Source: Toxotes chatareus (Eukaryota; Chordata; Actinopteri; Toxotidae). From it: a DNA stretch of 64,000 nucleotides. The notes under the pieces were generated by a model. It was not told the DNA's origin and did not search any database. It saw only the letters and a program-made list of their open reading frames with translations. The stretch's first letter is position 1, and every line of letters starts with the position of its first letter. The position numbers and the translations under genes were made by a program. Shown piece after piece: positions 57,522 to 64,000 of this stretch. The DNA lies in NCBI GenBank assembly GCA_016801885.1, contig CM028889.1, positions 27,038,001 through 27,102,000 on the forward strand, given 5' to 3'.

Positions 57522-60500
57522 TCCCTTATCTGTCAATGCTGCTTAAATAATGTAATTAATGACTTAATTAACATTTCCATAATCTATTTTAATAAATCTA
57601 ACACGGCATAATGAGAGTTTCTAACCTCCAGGCAATGGCATATAAAAATTCACAGTGCAGAGCTGCATGGTCAGGGCACTGTCTCAGCGCTGCGACTCCT
57701 GCCATGACAGTAAAGGAAGGAGAGGGCACATATTGTGTGACAGCCTTCTGAAAGGCAGTTCAAGCCTGACAAATGTCATGTGACTTAGTGTATCTGTCCA
57801 ATAACAGACCTGCAAAAAGAGGAGGAGGGCAAAAAAATGATTTTGGAGGTTCAGACTGCTGAAAGGAAGCCAGAGCTCCACAGACTTCAGAGGAAACTTG
57901 AAATAGTGCATTTGTTGGGTTGGGTTTTTCAGATTGACACATGTGATGCTCTGTTGTGGTATTTACAGCAGCAGAATTTGGGGCTGAGTTTAAACAACAC
58001 TAGATTAAAACCTAACATATGGCTGGACTGTTTATGGTCAATGTGTGAAATTGAGAATGCAGTTGAAAACTGTTGTCGATCAGCTGTAAACAGCTACTTT
58101 CAGTGGAAACCTGCTCTAAAAGTCATTTACTGTTTCTACATGATGTAATACTCCAGTTGGGACATTTATGATGGCATCCTGTTATTCCCATTCTGCTCCG
58201 TGTCAGCTGGTTTCAGCCCTTTATCTGTTTGCTTCTCTCTGTGCTCACATGTACAGTAATTTAACACAGCTGAATTCCCGATGAAGCTGTTCTCATTTAC
58301 ATGTTTCTCTGTGTCTGTTGTCAGACAATGGAACAAGCATGAAACAGTGACTCAAACGTGGCTCATTAAGTTACATGTGACAGACACTTCTAAGCTGCTG
58401 CTCCGCTAAAATCCTGATTTTATAACCTTGACGTCGTCTGACAAAAATCACCACACACATAAGTTAAAGACCACAGCTGTGCTGAGATTTCAAATATATT
58501 TACCTGTAAAACGATCACAAGAGAAAATTCATTCACATGTATGTCATCCTGAGCCCAGGATCACGCGACAATACTGGTGACTCTTCTACAGAGAGACTTC
58601 GAGACTTCGACAGTGAGCTTCGTCCAAAAAGTCACAGATTTGTCACCAGGCACTTTTTTGAAAAGTTGCTATCATTATGTTTAGGAAGGTTGCACAATGA
58701 CACATCGGCTTCCTGACAAGAAATGATGTGCAGTGCATCAGTGATGGGACGACCGCCTGGTGTTGCATCATTCATAAATTAACAAAAACAAAGGTCGGAC
58801 AGTGGGTTCGAGTGGATCGTGCTGGGGTCATGCTGGGGTCATGGCTGAGGATGCTGACTGTATAGTCCTGGTGACTCGTTTCAAGGTGCACTCTCTGTGT
58901 TCGTTTCTCTGTGGATTGACCATTTTGATACTTCCACAGTATGTAGTACATTGACCTGCTTTAGAAAATAAAGAAGATGACTACAGTGTTTAATTGCCTT
59001 ACAGCAAAATAAAACTTGTCTCTTAGGTGTGGTAGTCATGACAACAGGTAACACAGACACAGAGGCTCAGTCACTGGGAGGCCCCCCTGCCATCAGACAG
59101 GCATTACTGCATGTTACCGTTCCATCAAGAGTCAGTGTAAACGCTCATGAGGACACAGCGCAGGTCCAACACAATAAAAAGGTCATTCCCAGCTCTTCAC
59201 TTGTTTATGTTTGTCTTAAAGCCCTGCTTCAGAGATGAACAGGGTGTGTGATGGGTGAGAGATGAAGGGGTTGTGCCTCACTAGGACTTCCCCCCTGAGG
59301 CTCAAGAGTGACTGAGATGCACCCTGACAGGGGGCAGCAGGAGGCTGGCACATCCCAGGCAGCACAAGCACCATGGGGCACAAGTCTGTGAGGCCCACCA
59401 ATCCTAATAAGGGCACCCACCAACCTTCCCACTGCACCAGTAATAATGTCAGCATCAGCTGACAGCAAACCTGTTTAGTGCAGTGGGATAAGTTTCACGT
59501 AAAGCAGGCAGATGTATGTGCCGTTGATAACGATGTTCACATATCATACAGTGCTTGATCTGAGCTTTGCTTCCAACGCATTCATGTAAGATTTAGGCTT
59601 TGATGCTTCAAAACAACATAAATATGTAATAATAAATTACTTTCAATGATTCATAGACATTTACAAAGTGTTTTAATAGTAGAACTGTTGGTATGGCAGC
59701 ATATTCAACTCTTTCAACTCAAACAATGAGCAAATACCTGTAGCTGAGATCTGCCAAGAATGTAGCTCGTCTGAAGCTGCTGAACGTGTTGTAAACAAAC
59801 CAATTTCCTGTCGGGAAATTATAGCTCATTACTAGCGTGGACAAGGGCTTCAACAACATAATGATGCAGAAGCACATTACCAGTGCAACCATATTTATTA
59901 ATTAGCAGTTCACTAGCCACATTCCTTGCAAAGGCAGTTAATGGGGGAAAAAGTTACAAGCCTTGTTGAGTTAATTACAAACAGCCTCTTATTTTAGTAA
60001 GGACAAATACTGGAGGAAGGAGAGATGTAGAACACAAAGTTTTGGCCTGAAAAGGAGTTTAGGGTGATTGGAGAGTTACATCACTTCTACCAACACCCTC
60101 ATAATGAATTTTATTAAGCAGGGGAGCTTGTCTAAATCCCAGCATTCAGTTGATTAAGGTCAGTCAGTAAAGTCACATTAAGAATGTGGTTTTATTTTCA
60201 AAAATACTCTTAGGACTATAATTTCTCTTTTTCAAACATAATTCTAAGTAATATGGGAAGCAGCTTCTCAGCAGGGTGCAGCCTGACTGAGTTACTGCAT
60301 TCGGCAGATTACATAGCCTGTATTTGTAATCTGATTACAGTATTTGTCATATGTTGCTTTCCAATCACAGAGTAGATATTGTTTATGCCAGGAACCTAAT
60401 GCATTATTTACACGTTCGATGTTAATAAAAACAGACTGTTCATTTACTAATGGTTTACAGAACCGCAGGCATTGTTCCAATTAGCAATATCAAAATGGGA

Positions 60501-60837
60501 AAGAAGACTAAGTGAAAACAAGAGGGGTGGGGGGGCATCGGGGGTCGGACAACAACATGTTTTCAGAGATAATTATTTGGGTGACATGGACGCTCACTGC
60601 TTCTTGTTTTGAAACTCACATAAAAATAAAATATTTCTCTAAACTATTGCTTGCATTTTGCAGATGAAAACACATCTGAGACCAGAATACAACCAGTGTG
60701 GAAAGACCATCATCATCATTTTAATCATTAGTATTCTGACTGTTTGGAATGGTATACAAAGATCAGACCAAGGCTACTTCAATTCTAAAAACTACAGATG
60801 TGAATGTTGGTAAATGAGTAAAAATGTTAATACTCAC

Positions 60838-61043
60838 TTCATCAGCAGGATCTCTGTCAGGAGACCAAAAGAGGCCGCTGCCACTTTAAAGGTGCTGGGT
60901 GGAGGAGGGCTGGTGAAGGTGGTCATCATGCAGTGAACAACATAAGGCACCAGACCCAGCAAAACAAGCACAGTGATCAGCACAAGCCACGTCTGCCACT
61001 GGAGGCTGAGCAGCCAGAATGGAGAACTCCACTGGAGCTGGTA
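60838..61043 (-). CDS. Unidentified membrane protein, internal exon with transmembrane segment
   Basis: Minus strand, 206 nt, acceptor TATCGTCCAG, donor ATGAA/gtgagt. It encodes 68 residues plus 2 nt. The first part is aromatic (Trp at exon residues 5, 10, 16 and 19). A strongly hydrophobic segment at about residues 19-40 fits one transmembrane helix. A Pro-rich linker (S-P-P-P-P-S) follows, and a second moderately hydrophobic stretch at about 54-68 may re-enter the membrane. The frame continues exactly into the exon ending at 55266. I do not recognise the protein. The membrane prediction is from composition only. Confidence 0.6.
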
Positions 61044-63851
61044 CTGGACGATAAGAGAGAAACACAACAACGCAAGTTTGAGTCAAACTGTTCAGTCACA
61101 TCAAAATGGTTTTATCCCCGACTGTTCCCACCTTACACCATGATCAAACTTCAGTATATGACCACATACATGCAAAAGTAATAACACTGACATCAGTCAT
61201 CAGTTATTTTATTATATATTTTGTCATGATGGTCACAAATTAAGAATTAGAAACATGACATTCATTTTACAAAATAATACAACAAGAATGTGCACTTGCA
61301 TGTACTTGACTGGCCACTGATGATGCTGTAGCTGAAGCTGGGCCCTCAGTGTTGGCACAGCAGCCGCGTGAGCTGATACTCAGTATTTAGCCCCATGAAG
61401 TGAGCTGCAGATTCAGGTAATAATTCTCTCTCCCCTCTCACATTGTTTACTTATTTTTATTTGATTTTATTTTTATAAAAATTGGATTATTTTATGAGAA
61501 AGAAATACGCTGATTTAATGGCTGCTATTATTGCTGGACATTGTTCACTAATAACAACAGCTATAACAGTTGTAACAATTTTATTCAGGGTTGTTGCAGT
61601 TATTTTCTTAATCCCACGTACAAATCTCTGATCAATCGTATGTTCAACTGGCTGAAATAGTTGTTAATGAGCAGCAGGCCTAGTTGAATCGCTGAAAAAA
61701 CAGGAATTGTGGGTAGTGATTTAGAGGTGTGGAACCAGGCTATGATGACTCTTAGTCTTGTTAAAATCTTCACCAACTGTCAAAAGAATTGGTCTAATTA
61801 ATCTCTAACTTTGGTAAATTACAGACATTGATAGCACACTGCGCTTAGATTTGTGTTCTAAACAAGTGCAGAGTGGATCTCATCCAGATTTGTCCAGATT
61901 TCAGTCATTAAATTAATTTCCTACTTGTCTAAGGCCAGAGCTGTGCTATCTAAACCCTCACATTGCAAGATAATATGCATTGACAGTCTATGTGACCTGC
62001 TGTCTTACACAAACTAGTGGGGTGGCCTGATTGTGCTTGTAATTGGGTAATTGTGTAATGTCTCCCCTAAAAAAGTCAATGTACACTGTTACACCCTGCA
62101 GTGGAGAGTAAACAAACTCAGTAACACAACCTCACACCTGTTCTGTATACAGTCATAAAAACAGAAAAAAACCAAAACATATAAACAGACATATATGTAT
62201 AAAAGCACATCCAAATACACACAGGCCCATACATAAAAACACTGACGCATGCATGCAGTCATTAAGCCAGCATGCAAACACTGCCCTAAATCCTCGCCAA
62301 ATATCGTCCTGCTCTGGACACAAACCAAACCACTTGAACAGCGTTTGATTAGTGTCTGGAATTCATCTACAAATGCACACTTGCCTTGTCCTCTTTCATG
62401 GCTGCTATTCATTAATTAGATTCTTTGTGCAACTGAGCTATCCTCAGTGTTTAAGGTTACATCAGGCCCCAGTAAGTGGCTGCCTGATAACAGAATGCAT
62501 CCATCTTCATTACTCAGCCCTTTCTGTCCAGGCTTGCTCCTCCACAAGTGAGCTATGTCAGTAGGCTCTAAGGAACTGATCCATTTCATTGCATTCAGAT
62601 GCTGAACTTTTGCCTCCTTTGATTTTAGTGGCTCTGATTAAATTACTGAGTTGTGGTTTCCAATTCATATTAGGTTGTTTTGTGGTGATTTTTTCTTTAG
62701 AAGGTGGAGCAGCGGCGCTGCCAAATAAAAACCAAAGCCCTTTTTTGTGTTTTCAGAAACTATCTTTATGAATGCACACTAAAAACTGGTCAGGTAAACA
62801 TTACAGCTAGTTAATCTGTAAAACCCTTATTAATGTGCATCACATCCTGTTCTGCTGGATCAGTAGGTTTGAGCATTTGTTGTCATGCAAGTCAGTGAAA
62901 CTGGTCACTTTTCAAATGAAGCCTATGAAACAAAATATTTTAAACATTCCGGTTGATTTTAAACGTTACTCTTGACAATCTAAAGCTGTAGATTACAGTC
63001 AGGTCATTACTTTAAAAAATCAATTTCAATTCATTTAGAACATGGCATTTAATAATTAAAAAATGAATACAACTGAAATTAGATTTTTATCAAAATAATT
63101 ATGAAATTAATCATATATACATTAAAGGGTGATGTTGAATTTATAATTTTTTTTTGCATTTGGTTTCATAATACAAACCAATTTCCTTTACGTTTCTGCT
63201 GGTGGACGAGCTAACGTATGAGCTTATTCCATCCTTTTTGCCAAAGAAAGCCCAGACATTCAGATAATTGTCTTCACAAACCAAAACATGTGTTTTCAAT
63301 CGTAGAAGAAATATGAACAGGCTCAACTCCCAAAGTAACAACAGAGCAAATGTGTTGTGTAGTGAAGACTTTCTTTTGTAATTTGGGGACTAGAACCTGA
63401 TCAGACAAGCTTTAAAAATTGGGACTAAATGTGCTGGTCAGTCCTCAAGGTTTTGGGCGACTGAAAGCAACTGAACACAATATGGTGACAATCCTGAAAA
63501 AGCATGTTTAAATGAAATTCTTAGTGTCACATCCATCATTGGGATCTCAGCTTTTAGTCACTTCAGGTCAAGCCAGTTTGGATCAGGTTTTAAGCAGCTC
63601 AATATGTTTACTGTATTTATTGTATTCCAGTCAAATTAATTATCTGTGAAGACACAGAGCGAAGTGACCATAATGAGACAGACCCTCACATCTGTCCTGT
63701 CTCCACATGACTCTGCGTGGAATGGGCTTTTTGTGTTTTGGAGGTGAGTGGTTTAGAGGAAAAAGGAGACACAATGGTCCATCTATTCCTAGGAAATCAT
63801 GATTAAAGACACCCTATATGTGTATATGTATCACAGGCCTGGCAGACTTAC
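61044..63851 (-). other. Intron(s) of the minus-strand gene
   Basis: 2.8 kb between two predicted exons. Because both flanking exon ends are phase 0, they can be joined directly, but an additional small exon here cannot be excluded. No repeat or other gene is seen. The sequence is AT-rich, especially at 61440-61500 and 62940-63160. Confidence 0.45.
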
Positions 63852-63944
63852 ATGCCCCTCTTTGGTGAGGAACACTGTCTCATCAGAAGCTACATTTGCT
63901 CTGAACCTAATCTTAAATTCAAATAACACGTGGTAATCCAAACA
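63852..63944 (-). CDS. Unidentified membrane protein, upstream exon (predicted)
   Basis: Minus strand, 93 nt, 31 codons, between a TGTAG acceptor and a GGGCAT/gtaagt donor. It encodes C-L-D-Y-H-V-L-F-E-F-K-I-R-F-R-A-N-V followed by A-S-D-E-T-V-F-L-T-K-E-G-H. The alternating hydrophobic and polar pattern suggests beta strands of an extracellular or lumenal domain just before the membrane segment of the next exon. An in-frame stop directly upstream fixes the acceptor at this TAG. It is short, so it rests on the donor, the phase and the protein-like composition. The start of the gene is outside the window. Confidence 0.45.
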
Positions 63945-64000
63945 CTACACTGAGAAGCAAGCTATTACTTAAAAAGTCAACACTCCATACATTAACCACT
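63945..64000 (-). other. Upstream intron of the minus-strand gene, cut by window edge
   Basis: Only 56 nt remain. On the minus strand they carry a moderately pyrimidine-containing tract before the TGTAG acceptor. Nothing else can be said. Confidence 0.3.

Larger units (their letters stand above)
55492..60837 (-). other. Intron of the minus-strand gene
   Basis: 5.3-kb intron, donor AA/gtgagt and acceptor TTTTCTCAG as read on the minus strand. It contains a dispersed repeat with a GA microsatellite, a CA tract at 57507-57521, and an AT-rich candidate element at 57380-57600 with several TTAAT cores. A GC-rich patch lies at 59270-59460. No nested gene is supported. Confidence 0.55.

Noticed and set aside
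59216..59468. Minus-strand 79-codon frames in a GC-rich patch
   Set aside because: The two frames overlap each other, lie inside an intron of the minus-strand gene and have no agreeing splice sites. I could not identify a protein.

Overview
The window is vertebrate, most likely teleost fish, nuclear DNA. The evidence is a split gene with canonical GT-AG introns whose product is almost identical to vertebrate LMO4, many CA/GA microsatellites, and several dispersed repeats of the kinds seen across fish genomes. There are no bacterial operons, CRISPR arrays or phage genes.

Layout. (1) 1-12.1 kb: the lmo4 gene on the + strand. A CpG-rich, CCAAT-containing promoter is followed by a non-coding first exon and four coding exons (2993-3228, 7789-7885, 8726-8881, 11169-11177) that encode a 165-residue protein of two LIM zinc-binding domains. 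The 3' UTR ends near a poly(A) signal at 12092. (2) 12.1-14.5 kb: non-coding flank, including a CpG-bearing stretch with promoter-like motifs. (3) 14493-35297: a single, uninterrupted, about 20.8-kb tandem array of an AT-rich unit of about 76 bp, roughly 270 copies. It is arranged as two related sequence families in an A-B-A order, with higher-order duplications inside each block. This is the dominant and most unusual object in the window. (4) 35298-35626: a dispersed teleost repeat that the array runs into directly. (5) 35.6-55.2 kb: a gene-poor stretch with microsatellites, old repeat fragments and several AT-rich, homeodomain-site-like segments that could be conserved enhancers of the neighbouring developmental regulator gene. 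(6) 55.2-64 kb: the 3' half of an unidentified minus-strand gene. At least three coding exons join in frame and encode a membrane-spanning segment followed by a Ser/Arg/Glu-rich tail. Its 5' part lies beyond 64000.

The two genes point away from the array: lmo4 ends about 2.4 kb before it, and the minus-strand gene ends about 20 kb after it. I found no protein-coding system inside the array. Open frames there are by-products of a repeat unit close to 75 nt (25 codons). Orthology, conservation and repeat-family statements are from recognition, not from searches.
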